Assembly (NCBI GenBank): GCA_001920415.1
Contig: MNJR01000136.1
Span: 40,535-93,608 of the forward strand
DNA length: 53,074 bases
Direction: 5' to 3'
Origin: Acidobacteria bacterium 13_1_20CM_3_53_8
GTDB taxonomy: Bacteria > Acidobacteriota > Blastocatellia > Pyrinomonadales > Pyrinomonadaceae
Shown in pieces: positions 16,824 through 25,275 of this stretch. The stretch's first letter is position 1. Each line of letters begins with the position of its first letter. The translations under genes and the position numbers were made by a program. The notes beneath the pieces were generated by a model. The model was not told where the DNA came from. It did no database searches and saw only the letters and a program-made list of their open reading frames with translations.

Positions 16824-17351
16824 TTGAAACAAGCTCTCATACTTGCACTGGCTTGCCTGATACTTTGTCCCGCGCTCGTCGAGGCGCAAACCAGAAACAG
16901 GACGACCACTTCCAATCAGCAGAGGCGCGGGCGCAATACTACGACCACCGCGACGCCAGGTGACGACGTTCATGCAGGCGCAGATCGCTTGGCCGAGCAG
17001 ATAAAATCGCTCGCGCAGTTCCTTTATCTCTACGGCCCTATCTCAAGAGAGCTTGCCAGCAACGAGGCAGCCGGAGCGCAGGGCAACCAGCAGGCAACAT
17101 CCGAGACGGCTCAGCGGAACAAGGCCAAACTGCAAGATGCTTTCAAGAATTACAAGGCTAGAATGGACGAGCTTGAGACAATGTTCAGCGGCTCAAGCGA
17201 CCTGCGCCGCTTCTACCCGAAACTGTTGGGCGTGGCCGACGCAGCCGCAACCGCCGAAGAGCAGGTGGAAGTCAATCGCTACGATCAGGCGGGAAGGTAT
17301 CTGCTAGAAGTCTTGAACAGGCTGACGGACGTGCTGGCGGGAATGAGATAG
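16824..17351 (+). CDS. secreted hypothetical protein
   Basis: About 175 residues. The preferred start is the TTG at 16824, which has AAAAGGAG nine bases upstream and gives a normal signal peptide (MKQALILALACLILCPALVEA). A TTG at 16788 with GAGAGG is the alternative. After a Thr/Arg/Asn-rich linker the mature protein is helical (ADRLAEQIKSLAQFLYLYG..., and EEQVEVNRYDQAGRYLLEVL). No family is recognised. It is flanked on both sides by near-identical copies of a 115-125-base palindromic repeat, the right copy beginning at the base after its stop codon. Confidence 0.72.
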   Translation: MKQALILALACLILCPALVEAQTRNRTTTSNQQRRGRNTTTTATPGDDVHAGADRLAEQIKSLAQFLYLYGPISRELASNEAAGAQGNQQATSETAQRNKAKLQDAFKNYKARMDELETMFSGSSDLRRFYPKLLGVADAAATAEEQVEVNRYDQAGRYLLEVLNRLTDVLAGMR

Positions 17352-17476
17352 AACAGTTTACAGTTTTTAGTTTTCAGTTTTCAGTTTTCAGAAGGATGGG
17401 TGCTCAATCTTGAACAGACAACTGCACCGTCCTCGCCTAACGAGCTATTGAAAACTGTAAACTGTAAACTGCTTTT
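17352..17476. repeat. period-7 palindrome, type A, copy 2
   Basis: CAGTTTT-type arms (17352-17391 and 17448-17476) surround a 56-base loop that differs from copy 1 at a single base. It lies exactly between the stop codons of the convergent secreted-protein and VWA genes and overlaps the latter. Confidence 0.92.
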
Positions 17477-18671
17477 ATCTTCGCTTAGTGTAGTAGCCTT
17501 GGCGCGCGCGTACGCGCAAGTTTGGGTGCGTGGGCACGCCAACCTTTATGTGAAGGTATCTGCCGTTGCTTGATTCGTCTCCAGAGTAGTATTGCAGAAG
17601 ATATTGCGAGCGCAGCTCACCTGCAATCTGACGGAAAGCTGCCGGCAGGTCTTCTAAATTCTCCAGTACGAATGCAGAGCCGCCCGTAGTATCCGCCAGC
17701 TTCTCCATTCCGTTTTCGGCGCGAGTGCTTATCTCGTTCAAACGATACGAAGGCCCGGATGGATTAATCGAGTAAAAGACTGCGTCGGCGCGCTCCACTT
17801 CACGCTGAACCTCTACGAGCGCGCGGCGGTGAAGCTCCTCCTGCGACTTGCGGCGCGAGGCGCGCACTCTCTGGCGATCTGTTTCATTCTGCGCGCGACC
17901 AAGCGCTTCGGCCTCGGCTATAGATGAGTCCCTTATCTGCTCGCTGAAATTGTCCTCGCCGTCCGAGATTGTAAGGATTACGCGTCGGTGATTGCTGGCA
18001 GAGTTCTCGGCCAGATAATGGGCCGCGCGTATGATGGTGTCATAAAAGGCTGTAGGCGTCGGCCCCATCGCCGCTTGAATTTTCAGGAGCTTCGCCGCAG
18101 CAACATCTGCGGAAGCGAGTTGCTGTTCGAGTACGGGCTGCTCTTTGATAGAAAAGATCGCGGCGTGGTCAATTGGCTTTAAAAGCTGCTTGATAAAGCC
18201 TGCGGCGGCCTCCTGCTGAAACTTGTGGCGCGCTCTCACGCTCGATGACGCGTCGAATAGAACCGCTATGTCGAGCGGAACCTGATCGGGGTCGCCTATC
18301 TGCGCTATCTCCTGCGCGTGACCCTCTTCTTCTATAGTGAAATCGGATTGTTTAAGACCAAGAACAGGTTGGCCTCCGGCATCTACGACCGAGACAGGAA
18401 CCATAACAAGGTTCGAGGTGACGCGCACAACTTCAACGTCATTATCATCCACACCCGCCGGAGTGGGAGATGGCTTTGGCTTTGGCGTAGGCATTACAGG
18501 AGGAACATCTTCGGGCGAAGCTGTTGGCGCTACAGTGCTACGTTGCGTCTGCGAATTCTGAGCCGTGCTGGCGCGTCCCACGATAGTAAATACAAAAAGA
18601 GGTGCCAGCGCACACATGATGAGCGCCAGCACCGCTATGTTCCTGAGATTTTTCCCGGTCAACCTTAGCAA
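17475..18671 (-). CDS. VWFA-related acidobacterial domain protein
   Basis: About 398 residues. An N-terminal signal or anchor (IAVLALIMCALAPLFVFTIVG) and a Pro/Thr-rich linker precede a von Willebrand A domain. Its metal-ion site (MIDAS) begins LFDASSSVRA, with the later Thr in TPTAFYDTI and Asp in ISDGEDNFS. The opening VVRVTSNLVMVPVSVVDAGGQPVLGLKQSDFTI block and the C-terminal QYLLQYYS and GYYTKRR elements are those of the VWFA-related family expanded in Acidobacteria. It probably acts as an adhesion or assembly protein in the envelope. The TTG at 18671 has GGAGG seven bases upstream. Confidence 0.88.
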   Translation of the reverse strand: MLRLTGKNLRNIAVLALIMCALAPLFVFTIVGRASTAQNSQTQRSTVAPTASPEDVPPVMPTPKPKPSPTPAGVDDNDVEVVRVTSNLVMVPVSVVDAGGQPVLGLKQSDFTIEEEGHAQEIAQIGDPDQVPLDIAVLFDASSSVRARHKFQQEAAAGFIKQLLKPIDHAAIFSIKEQPVLEQQLASADVAAAKLLKIQAAMGPTPTAFYDTIIRAAHYLAENSASNHRRVILTISDGEDNFSEQIRDSSIAEAEALGRAQNETDRQRVRASRRKSQEELHRRALVEVQREVERADAVFYSINPSGPSYRLNEISTRAENGMEKLADTTGGSAFVLENLEDLPAAFRQIAGELRSQYLLQYYSGDESSNGRYLHIKVGVPTHPNLRVRARQGYYTKRR

Positions 18672-18770
18672 AGCCAAACCTCCAAGCCGACGAGCCGCGC
18701 GCTACCGATGTCTGAGCCTGCGCCCCTTCAAATGGATGCCGCCCGACGGCGTGTGGATGGCTGAAAGAAA

Positions 18771-18919
18771 AGTGATAAGTGAATAGTGATGAGTGATAAG
18801 AAGGTAAATAGTAAATGGTGAATGGTAAATAGAAAGAGCAGTTCTTCCATTTACCATTTACTATTTACCATTCACCCCTTTTCTTATCTCATCACTCATC
18901 ACTTATCACTCATCACTAT
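18771..18919. repeat. double period-7 palindrome, type C, copy 1
   Basis: The outer arm consists of AGTGATA/AGTGATG units and the inner arm of AATGGTA/AATAGTA units (18771-18833). Both are mirrored in 18847-18919. Two different 7-nt families are thus nested in one hairpin. The right end overlaps the stop codon of the OmpA-like gene. Confidence 0.9.
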
Positions 18920-20019
18920 TGATTTGGTGTAGTCGCGGGCGGCGTCGAAGACGACTGCGTCGCTGGCTGACTGGGTACATTAACTGTCGGCGCGGGCTGT
19001 GTGAGTCCGCGATTGACTAGCACCCTGACTTCTACGCGACGATTCTCGGCGCGACCCGTACGTGTGTGGTTGTCCGCGACGGCCTGCGATTCGCCGTAGC
19101 CAAAAGGCGTGACGATGCGGCGTAGCGGAATCCTGTGATTTTCGGCAAGGTAGCGCACGACCGAGTCTGCGCGGCGCTGGCTCAACTGGCGATTGCGCTC
19201 AACGCTTCCAGTAGAATCCGTAAAGCCCGCTATCTCAATCACGTAGCCTCTGGCGTTCAGAGCCTTCTGCGCAAGGTCATCCAGTTTCGCTTTGGAATCG
19301 CGCGTGAGCACAGCGCTGCCTACACCGAAGTTGATGCTGGTCGTTTCCTGCGGGACGTAATCATCCAGAGACGATATGCGCTCGTTCGTGGCGTTCACGC
19401 CCGCGACCGCCGCATCAGCAGTCTCTTGCGCTGCACGTGCTCCGCCGCGCGCTGCGTTGGAGACAGCAGCCAACTCGTCAATCTGTCCAGAGAGGCGCTG
19501 CGCGTTCTGCTCTACCTGACCGATTCTGTTCTCGGCGGTGCTGGTGCGCTCTTCTAAGGGAGTCGCACGCGATTCGATTGACTGCGCGACTCTCAAGTCT
19601 GTGTCCGAGAATCTGACCTGCTCTGCTATGAGTTGCCCGGAGTCGTCGCCGCGTCCCTGCACCTCAACGCGCAGTCCGCGCAGTATGCTCGTCTGCCCGT
19701 AGTTCGTGCCGCCACGCAGGAAGCCGCCTTTGGTCTTCACGCTGGTCGCATCGGTCAGCCGAACGACCGTGTCAACGCCCGTCGTATCGCGCACAGTAAA
19801 AGTGTCCGCGTCGCGGCGCACAACGATGCCTGTTATCTTCATCTTCTGGCCGCTCGTTACGGAGCGCGCACGGGTTGTGCTGGCGGTTTGTATTGTGGTT
19901 TGAGTGGCGCTTGTCGTCGTCTGGGTTGAATCCTGTGCGAAGCTAACCGTGGCAAAGCTCAGCAGCAGGCCGCAGAGTAAAGCCACAAAGCGAGCCTGTC
20001 GGGAATTTCTAATATTCAT
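18916..20019 (-). CDS. OmpA-family outer-membrane/peptidoglycan-binding protein
   Basis: The protein has 367 residues with a signal peptide (cleavage near SFAQ). The first part has an OB-like segment (GQKMKITGIVVRRDADTFTV) and a helical stretch (TAENRIGQVEQNAQRLSGQI). The C-terminal OmpA domain spans about residues 225-335: FGVGSAVLTRDSKAKLDDLA, GFTDSTGSVERNRQLSQRRAD and GYGESQAVADN...RAENRRVEV, including the Asp and Arg that grip meso-diaminopimelate of peptidoglycan. A Pro/Thr/Ser tail follows. GGAG lies seven bases before the ATG. Confidence 0.92.
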   Translation of the reverse strand: MNIRNSRQARFVALLCGLLLSFATVSFAQDSTQTTTSATQTTIQTASTTRARSVTSGQKMKITGIVVRRDADTFTVRDTTGVDTVVRLTDATSVKTKGGFLRGGTNYGQTSILRGLRVEVQGRGDDSGQLIAEQVRFSDTDLRVAQSIESRATPLEERTSTAENRIGQVEQNAQRLSGQIDELAAVSNAARGGARAAQETADAAVAGVNATNERISSLDDYVPQETTSINFGVGSAVLTRDSKAKLDDLAQKALNARGYVIEIAGFTDSTGSVERNRQLSQRRADSVVRYLAENHRIPLRRIVTPFGYGESQAVADNHTRTGRAENRRVEVRVLVNRGLTQPAPTVNVPSQPATQSSSTPPATTPNQ

Positions 20020-20350
20020 AATTAATCTCCATCTATAGAAAATTTTGGCTGAAACGCGCGAAGCTTTTCAACGCACGTTCCTACTGACTGGCCCCGATGC
20101 GCCATCTTTACGAATGAGCGCGATGGGCTGGCAAAGCTTGGGAGCGAGTAGCGACGATTCCTTTAGCCTTCCGTCTCGCGCCAGCGAAGAGGAGCACGCG
20201 AGCAATGACTCATAGGAAGAACATCGACGGACTTTGCCTAAGAACGACGAAATTCTATCTAACCAAAAAACTAAGTCAAGCAGCTTATAAGAAGAAAAGC
20301 CAATTTCCGCGCGTTATAAGCGAAAGATTAGATAACCGCCACAGAACTGC
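20020..20350. other. intergenic region without a gene, possibly structured
   Basis: There is no convincing open frame on either strand. The part at 20060-20200 is GC-rich with several short complementary words, and on the minus strand it would be the 5' leader of the OmpA-like gene. A few words resemble parts of the SAM-I riboswitch on the plus strand, but the order does not fit and no plus-strand gene follows. I cannot assign a function. Confidence 0.4.
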
Positions 20351-20477
20351 AAAGAAAGGGAAAAGTAAAAAGGTAAAAGGCAAAAGGAAGGCTGAAACCG
20401 TTTTTACAGATTAGTTGAATATTAAATGTTCAGGCCGATAGGCCTGTCCTAACTTTTGCCTTTTTACTTTTGACTTT
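20351..20477. repeat. period-7 palindrome, type B, copy 2
   Basis: The GGTAAAA/GGCAAAA/GTAAAAA arm (20351-20389) and its reverse complement (20451-20477) surround an AT-rich loop. GGAAGGCTGAAACC directly after the left arm is shared with copy 5 (35832-35950). The right arm reaches the stop of the E2 gene. Confidence 0.9.
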
Positions 20478-21969
20478 ATACAGTGAACTCTCCTGCTTCA
20501 AGAATCTGCTTGACGTAGCCTAGAAACTTTTCGGCGTCCGAGCCGTCAATGATGCGGTGGTCGAACGAGAGCGCGAAATAAGCCATGGTTCGTATGGCTA
20601 TGTAATCGTCGCCTTCGGGCGATGTAATAACTTTCGGTCGCTTTTCAATCGCGCCGACGCCGAGTATTGCGACCTGCGGCTGGTTGATGATGGGCGTGCC
20701 AAAGAGACCGCCGAACACGCCCGGATTGGTTATAGTAAACGTGCCGCCCGCGACTTCGTCCGGCTTCAACTGTTTAGTGCGAGCGCGCTCCGCAAGATCG
20801 TTTGCAGCGCGCGCCAGCCCTGAGATTGAAAGATCGTCTGCGCGCTTAATCACGGGCACAATCAAGCCCCAGTCGAGCGCTACGGCCATCCCCAGGTTTA
20901 TGTCGCGCTTGTAGATTATCTGATCGCCAGAGACCTGCGAGTTGAAGACCGGGAATTTTCGTATCGCCTGTGTGATGGCCTGAAAGATGAAAGGCATGTA
21001 GGTGAGTTTCGTGCCTGTGCGCTGCTGAAACTCTTCACGCTTCTCGTCACGCAGACGAGCAACGCGCGTCATGTCAATTTCATAAACGGTAGTGACGTGA
21101 GCCGACGTGCGGCGCGAGAGCGTCATGTGCTCTGCGATCTTCTTGCGCATTACGCTCATCTGTTCCACGCGGTCGCCTTCGCCGGGCTGCAATGCCGGCA
21201 GTTGTGCGGGAGTGTACGACGGTGCAACAGGCCGCGAGGCTTCTGCGGGAGCAACAGGAGCGGTTTGAGCAGCCGCGCCCGATTCCATGTAGCTCAATAT
21301 GTCGTTCTTCGTAACACGCCCGCTCGCGCCCGTTCCTTCTATGCGCGAGATGTCAATGCCATGCTCACGCGCTATGTTGCGAACGAGCGGGCTGGATTTC
21401 GTGCGGCGCAACTCTTCAACCGTCGGCGCAGATTTCATTTCGGGCGCAGCCTTCGTTTCTGGCGAAACTTTTTGCGCCTCTTCCTTTGCGCCCTCGCGTC
21501 CCGTTTCGTAACTTCTCTCTGCGACTTCGCTCTGTTGCGCTGCTTCGGCTTCGGTGGCTTGAGTCTGCTGTTGTGCAGCAGGCGCTTGAGTCGAAGGCCG
21601 CTGCGTAGGAGGTGGCGGCGGTGGCGGCGTGACTAATGGCGCAGCCTGCTCAGGTTCTTTAGCCATCTGCTGCGGTGCGACTTCCTGCGCGGGCGCTTCC
21701 GTAGCTCGTTGTGCCTGCGCGCCAGCGCCGTTGCTGCCGTCTAGCACGGCTACAACCGTGTTCACTTCGACCGTGTCGCCCTCTTTGAATCTAATTTCCG
21801 TCAGAGTCCCTGCTGCCGGGCTGGGAATCTCCGCGTCAACCTTGTCCGTAGAAATCTCAAAGAGCGGCTCGTCGCGCTCAACGCGCTCGCCAACCTTCTT
21901 CAACCACTTCGTTATAGTCCCTTCCGCGATGGACTCGCCCATCTGCGGCATCACAACCTCTGTGCTCAT
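20476..21969 (-). CDS. 2-oxoacid dehydrogenase E2 (dihydrolipoyl acyltransferase)
   Basis: The protein has 497 residues: one N-terminal lipoyl domain with the lipoylated Lys43 (ISTDKVDAE), a long Ala/Pro/Gln-rich flexible linker, a peripheral-subunit-binding domain at about 190-230 (SSPLVRNIAREHGIDISRIEGTG), and the catalytic domain with the active-site motif H471-R-I-I-D-G (FDHRIIDGSDA). It forms the core of the complex and passes the acyl group to CoA. The order E3, E1-alpha, E1-beta, E2 on the same strand argues for a pyruvate or branched-chain complex; which one is not decidable here. GGAG lies six bases before the ATG. Confidence 0.95.
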   Translation of the reverse strand: MSTEVVMPQMGESIAEGTITKWLKKVGERVERDEPLFEISTDKVDAEIPSPAAGTLTEIRFKEGDTVEVNTVVAVLDGSNGAGAQAQRATEAPAQEVAPQQMAKEPEQAAPLVTPPPPPPPTQRPSTQAPAAQQQTQATEAEAAQQSEVAERSYETGREGAKEEAQKVSPETKAAPEMKSAPTVEELRRTKSSPLVRNIAREHGIDISRIEGTGASGRVTKNDILSYMESGAAAQTAPVAPAEASRPVAPSYTPAQLPALQPGEGDRVEQMSVMRKKIAEHMTLSRRTSAHVTTVYEIDMTRVARLRDEKREEFQQRTGTKLTYMPFIFQAITQAIRKFPVFNSQVSGDQIIYKRDINLGMAVALDWGLIVPVIKRADDLSISGLARAANDLAERARTKQLKPDEVAGGTFTITNPGVFGGLFGTPIINQPQVAILGVGAIEKRPKVITSPEGDDYIAIRTMAYFALSFDHRIIDGSDAEKFLGYVKQILEAGEFTV

Positions 21970-21984
21970 AGCTCACTCCGTTCG

Positions 21985-22057
21985 CAGTTTTTAGTTTTCA
22001 GTTCTCAGTTTTTAGCCTTGACCTTTCTGAAAACTGAAAACTAAAAACTGAAAACTG
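21985..22057. repeat. period-7 palindrome, type A, copy 3
   Basis: CAGTTTT/TAGTTTT arms (21985-22014 and 22027-22057) with a short loop, filling the gap between the E2 start and the DUF4242 stop. Confidence 0.9.
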
Positions 22058-22060
22058 CTC

Positions 22061-22333
22061 TTACTCTGCCGTAGTAGGATCAATCATGGACTTGATCTCG
22101 GAAACGCGGTTGGCTGGAAATCCGCCCTGCGATGCATGCTCGCGTATGGTCTCTTCGTTGGGCGCGATATAGACGCAGTAAATTTTGTCGCCCGTGACGT
22201 AGCTCTGCACCCATTGAATTTGCGGCCCCATGCTTTGCAACACGCTACAGGATTTTTGCGAGATGGCTTGTAATTCCTGCGTTGATAAGTTTCCAGCCCC
22301 CGGAATCTCCCGCTCTATTAAGAACTTCGGCAT
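22061..22333 (-). CDS. DUF4242 (nickel-binding-like) small protein
   Basis: The protein has 90 residues, MPKFLIEREIPGAG followed by LQAISQKSCSVLQSMGPQIQWVQSYVTGDKIYCVYIAPNEE. The pattern Y/FxxExxxPG...WxxSYVTxDKxxCxYxAxxxExIRxHA is that of DUF4242, whose studied member is a small Ni-binding ferredoxin-fold protein. The conserved His of IREHA is present. It lies between the E1-beta and E2 genes, flanked by two type A repeats, so it is probably co-transcribed with the dehydrogenase complex; why is unknown. Confidence 0.82.
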   Translation of the reverse strand: MPKFLIEREIPGAGNLSTQELQAISQKSCSVLQSMGPQIQWVQSYVTGDKIYCVYIAPNEETIREHASQGGFPANRVSEIKSMIDPTTAE

Positions 22334-22363
22334 TGCTTGTGCTCCTCCCTAAAACAGCGACAA

Positions 22364-22450
22364 GAACAGTTTTCAGTTTTTAGTTTTCAGTTTTCAGTGA
22401 AAAGCTTTTCGCTCCTGTCTGAAAACTGAAAACTAAAAACTGAAAACTGC
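22364..22450. repeat. period-7 palindrome, type A, copy 4
   Basis: CAGTTTT/TAGTTTT arms (22364-22397 and 22419-22450) with a 21-base loop; the element ends two bases before the stop codon of the E1-beta gene. Confidence 0.9.
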
Positions 22451-22452
22451 CT

Positions 22453-23481
22453 TTAGTACGCCGCTAACTTGCGCGCTGCCTCCAGCACGTCTTTCGTCTG
22501 CGGCAGGTAATAGTCTTCGAGCGGCGGCGAGTAAGGGACGGGCGTGTCAATAGAGGCGACGCGCACCACGGGCGCGTCCAACCACTCGAAAGCTTCTTCG
22601 ACAATTGTGGCCGCTATCTCTCCGCCTATTCCGCCCGTGCGCGAAGCCTCGTGCAGCACCATCACCTTGCTTGTCTTCTTCACCGTCGCCAGTATTGCTT
22701 CCTTGTCCAGGGGAGCGAGCGTGCGCAGGTCAATGACTTCAACGTCCAATCCTTCCTTCTCCAACTCTTCAGCCGCATCGAGCGCCGTCAACGTCATCGC
22801 GCCAAAAGTTATTATTGAAAGATCGCGCCCCTCGCGGCGTGTGCGCGCTCTTCCGATTTCGACTATGTAATCATCTTCGGGAAGATTTTCTCTGAGACGC
22901 GGCAGGCGATAGAGCTTTTTGTGCTCGAAGAAGAGCACAGGGTCTGGATCGCGTATAGCCGCTTTGATTAAACCTTTCGCGTCGTAACTGGTCGAAGGCT
23001 CTACAATCTTCAAGCCAGCCGTGTTCATGAAAAAAGATTCCGCATTGAGTGAATGAAACGGGCCAGCGTGAACGCCAGACCCGCACGGGCCGCGAAAGAC
23101 AGCTTGAATGTTTGCTCCCCAGCGATAGCGACACTTCGCTGCGTAGTTTGTCAGAAGATCGAACCCGCACGAGATGAAATCAATGAATTGAAACTCCGCA
23201 ACGGGCTTCATTCCCATAAGGGCAGCGCCGCACGCCGCGCCCACAATCGCGCCCTCCGCTATAGGCGTATCAATCACACGCTCTTCGCCAAACTCGTCAA
23301 TCAATCCATCCGTAACCTTGAACGCGCCGCCATACGCGCCAACATCTTCGCCTATGACGAACACAGCCGGATCGCGCTCCATCTCTTCCCAGATGCCCTG
23401 ACGAATCGCCTCGACCATTGTTGCCGGGCCGCCGCGCGCCGGAGGGTTCGATTTGTGCTCTTTCTTAATTGCTGTTGACAT
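22453..23481 (-). CDS. 2-oxoacid dehydrogenase E1 component, beta subunit
   Basis: The 342-residue transketolase-like beta chain has ATMVEAIRQGIWEEMERDPAVFVIGEDVGAYGGAF (the start typical of PdhB/BkdB), DTPIAEGAIVGAACGAAL, the pyrimidine-domain Glu environment, and the C-terminal transketolase domain ending VVRVASIDTPVPYSPPLEDYYLP. With the alpha chain it makes the thiamine-diphosphate-dependent heterotetramer that decarboxylates the 2-oxoacid and reductively acylates the lipoyl arm of E2. It is separated from E1-alpha by an aspartyl-protease-like gene, which is an unusual order. Confidence 0.94.
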   Translation of the reverse strand: MSTAIKKEHKSNPPARGGPATMVEAIRQGIWEEMERDPAVFVIGEDVGAYGGAFKVTDGLIDEFGEERVIDTPIAEGAIVGAACGAALMGMKPVAEFQFIDFISCGFDLLTNYAAKCRYRWGANIQAVFRGPCGSGVHAGPFHSLNAESFFMNTAGLKIVEPSTSYDAKGLIKAAIRDPDPVLFFEHKKLYRLPRLRENLPEDDYIVEIGRARTRREGRDLSIITFGAMTLTALDAAEELEKEGLDVEVIDLRTLAPLDKEAILATVKKTSKVMVLHEASRTGGIGGEIAATIVEEAFEWLDAPVVRVASIDTPVPYSPPLEDYYLPQTKDVLEAARKLAAY

Positions 23482-23536
23482 AATCGCTAACCTGTTATCG
23501 CAAAGCTACCTTGAAAAATTTTCGATGATTATTGAA

Positions 23537-23950
23537 CTACTTCAATGAATGTTGAATGATGTACGGATGCTTAGGGTTGACAATCAAACGCTGCTGATTA
23601 GGGTCAACGAGCATGTCCATGTCTTCCATAGGAATCGAGCCGAGCAGCGGTTCAGCGTCGCCCGGCAGCACCATCGCATCAACGCTAGAACGACGGTTTG
23701 CAAAGCGCACCTCGACGGGGCCAACCACATCCAAATTAAGAACCGTTCCGTCGGCCAACTGCGCCGAACGCTCGTCAACCTTCTGCAAGCCTAGCTGTGA
23801 TTTAATCTCTTCATTGATTGTCAGCATCAGAGCGCCGCTGTCAACCAGCACGTTTACCGTCATGCGTTTAATCTCATCTTCTTTGATATAACCGCAACGG
23901 TACAACGCCAAGTCGCCGCCATTAATAAGCTCAAGGTCTGCGTAAACCAA
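23537..23950 (-). CDS. clan AA aspartyl protease-like protein
   Basis: About 137 residues. The single retropepsin-like active-site motif is VLVDSGA. It is followed by the usual second half (LADGTVLNLDVVGPVEVRF...AMVLPGDAEPLLGSIPMEDMDMLVDP), so the enzyme would have to act as a dimer. The preferred start is a TTG at 23950 with AAAGGAG seven bases upstream, giving MVYADLELINGGDLALY. The frame stays open to an ATG at 24058, overlapping the end of E1-alpha, which would add a 36-residue low-complexity N-terminus. Such small bacterial proteins are common, and none that I know has a defined substrate. Confidence 0.8.
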   Translation of the reverse strand: MVYADLELINGGDLALYRCGYIKEDEIKRMTVNVLVDSGALMLTINEEIKSQLGLQKVDERSAQLADGTVLNLDVVGPVEVRFANRRSSVDAMVLPGDAEPLLGSIPMEDMDMLVDPNQQRLIVNPKHPYIIQHSLK

Positions 23951-24054
23951 ACTGCTGCTCCTTTCAGAAGCTCGCGCGCTTTGATTGGCGACGGCAGGAT
24001 TCGTCGCAACGCTGTGAGTCTCGAATCTAGTTTTCACGTCAGCAGGTTTGAGCG

Positions 24055-25137
24055 TCATCTTTCTAAAACCTTTGGACGAAACGCAGGCGGCACGATTGAG
24101 TTGTCGAAAACTCCGTGAGCCGCTTGCTCAGCATCAGGCATAGGAGAGCTTTCCGCCCACGCAACATCTTCGTCAATCTCGCGCTGCACGTCAGCGGTGA
24201 TTTCGTCCAACCGCTCGCGCGTGGCAACATTTCTCTCAATCAAAAATGTTTCGTAGCGGTCAACTGGATCGTTGTTCTTCTCCCACCATTCGATTTCGCC
24301 CTCAGGAACATATCGCTGGTCGTCGTGCTCCGCGTGACCTTTGCGGCGATAAGTCTTGGCTTCAATCAAAACCGCACCGCCTCCGCCGCGCGCATACTCC
24401 GCAGCTTTCCGAGTCACTTCATAACAGGCCACTATGTCGTTGCCGTCAACGATGTGGCCGGGTATGCCGTAGCCCGCGGCCTTGTCCGCAAGATTCTCAA
24501 CAGCAGTCTGCATGTGTGTGGGAGTGGAGTAGGCGTAGTGATTGTACTCGGCCATGACTATCAAAGGCAGTTTCTGAACGGCAGCGAAATTCAACCCTTC
24601 GTGGAAAGCGCCCGTGCTCATGCCGCCATCGCCTATATAAGCCAGGGCAACCGTATCCTTCTTCTGCATACGCGCGCCCAACAGCACGCCCGTCATCACG
24701 GGAATCATGTCGCCTAAATGAGAGATTGGCCCAATGAAACCCTTTTGGACATTTCCGAAATGAATGTTCAAATCGCGTCCGCCCGACGGCCCCCAGGCCT
24801 TAGCCATGTACTGCGCGAAAATCTCTCGCGGACGGATTCCCTTCACCAGCACCGCGCCCAGATCACGAATCAAGGGCGTAATGAAATCCTGCGGACGAAG
24901 AGCGTAAGCAGAACCGACAGCCGTAGCCTCCTGACCTAGCGAGCGGAACACGCCGCCCACAACTTTCGTCTGGCGGTAGAGATTAACAAGACGCTCTTCG
25001 ACCAGCCGCGTCAGCTTCAGATAACGATAAAGCTCCAAAAGCTCGTCAGGCTTCAACACGGTCTCGCTCGTACAGCTTCTCGCCGCGATTCTGTCTTGCG
25101 CGCCGTCCTTTTCAGGTGAAGTTGATTTACCTTTCAT
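24055..25137 (-). CDS. 2-oxoacid dehydrogenase E1 component, alpha subunit
   Basis: The protein has 360 residues. The thiamine-diphosphate motif begins at G169-D-G (YIGDGGMSTGAFHEGLNF) and ends in the AEYN of LPLIVMAEYNHYAYSTPT. The later phosphorylation-loop-like region YRRKGHAEHDDQRY is conserved. It pairs with E1-beta (22453-23481). The start codon has no Shine-Dalgarno sequence: a type E repeat arm ends a few bases upstream, as it does before the ammonia-lyase gene. Confidence 0.94.
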   Translation of the reverse strand: MKGKSTSPEKDGAQDRIAARSCTSETVLKPDELLELYRYLKLTRLVEERLVNLYRQTKVVGGVFRSLGQEATAVGSAYALRPQDFITPLIRDLGAVLVKGIRPREIFAQYMAKAWGPSGGRDLNIHFGNVQKGFIGPISHLGDMIPVMTGVLLGARMQKKDTVALAYIGDGGMSTGAFHEGLNFAAVQKLPLIVMAEYNHYAYSTPTHMQTAVENLADKAAGYGIPGHIVDGNDIVACYEVTRKAAEYARGGGGAVLIEAKTYRRKGHAEHDDQRYVPEGEIEWWEKNNDPVDRYETFLIERNVATRERLDEITADVQREIDEDVAWAESSPMPDAEQAAHGVFDNSIVPPAFRPKVLER

Positions 25138-25140
25138 AAA

Positions 25141-25274
25141 AGCAGTGACAAGTGACGAGCAAGGAGGATTTTTAATTTTTAATTCAATTTGTTTTCAATT
25201 TACAGAAAGAAGCTAATTGCTTTCACTTAATTTATGTAAATGAAAAATTAAAAATGATTCTTGCTCGTCACTGC
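25141..25274. repeat. inverted-repeat element type E, copy 2
   Basis: Arms at 25141-25186 and 25239-25274: CAGTGAC/GTGACGAGCAAG followed by 7-nt TTTTTAA/TTTTTAA units. It fills the whole gap between the E1-alpha start (25137) and the stop of lpdA (25276). Confidence 0.87.
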
Positions 25275-25275
25275 C

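Noticed and set aside
20060-20200. SAM-I riboswitch-like words (GACTGGCCCCGATG, later GGGCTGGCAA)
   Set aside because: Two words match parts of the consensus, but the spacing and the remaining core elements do not, and no methionine or SAM gene follows on that strand.
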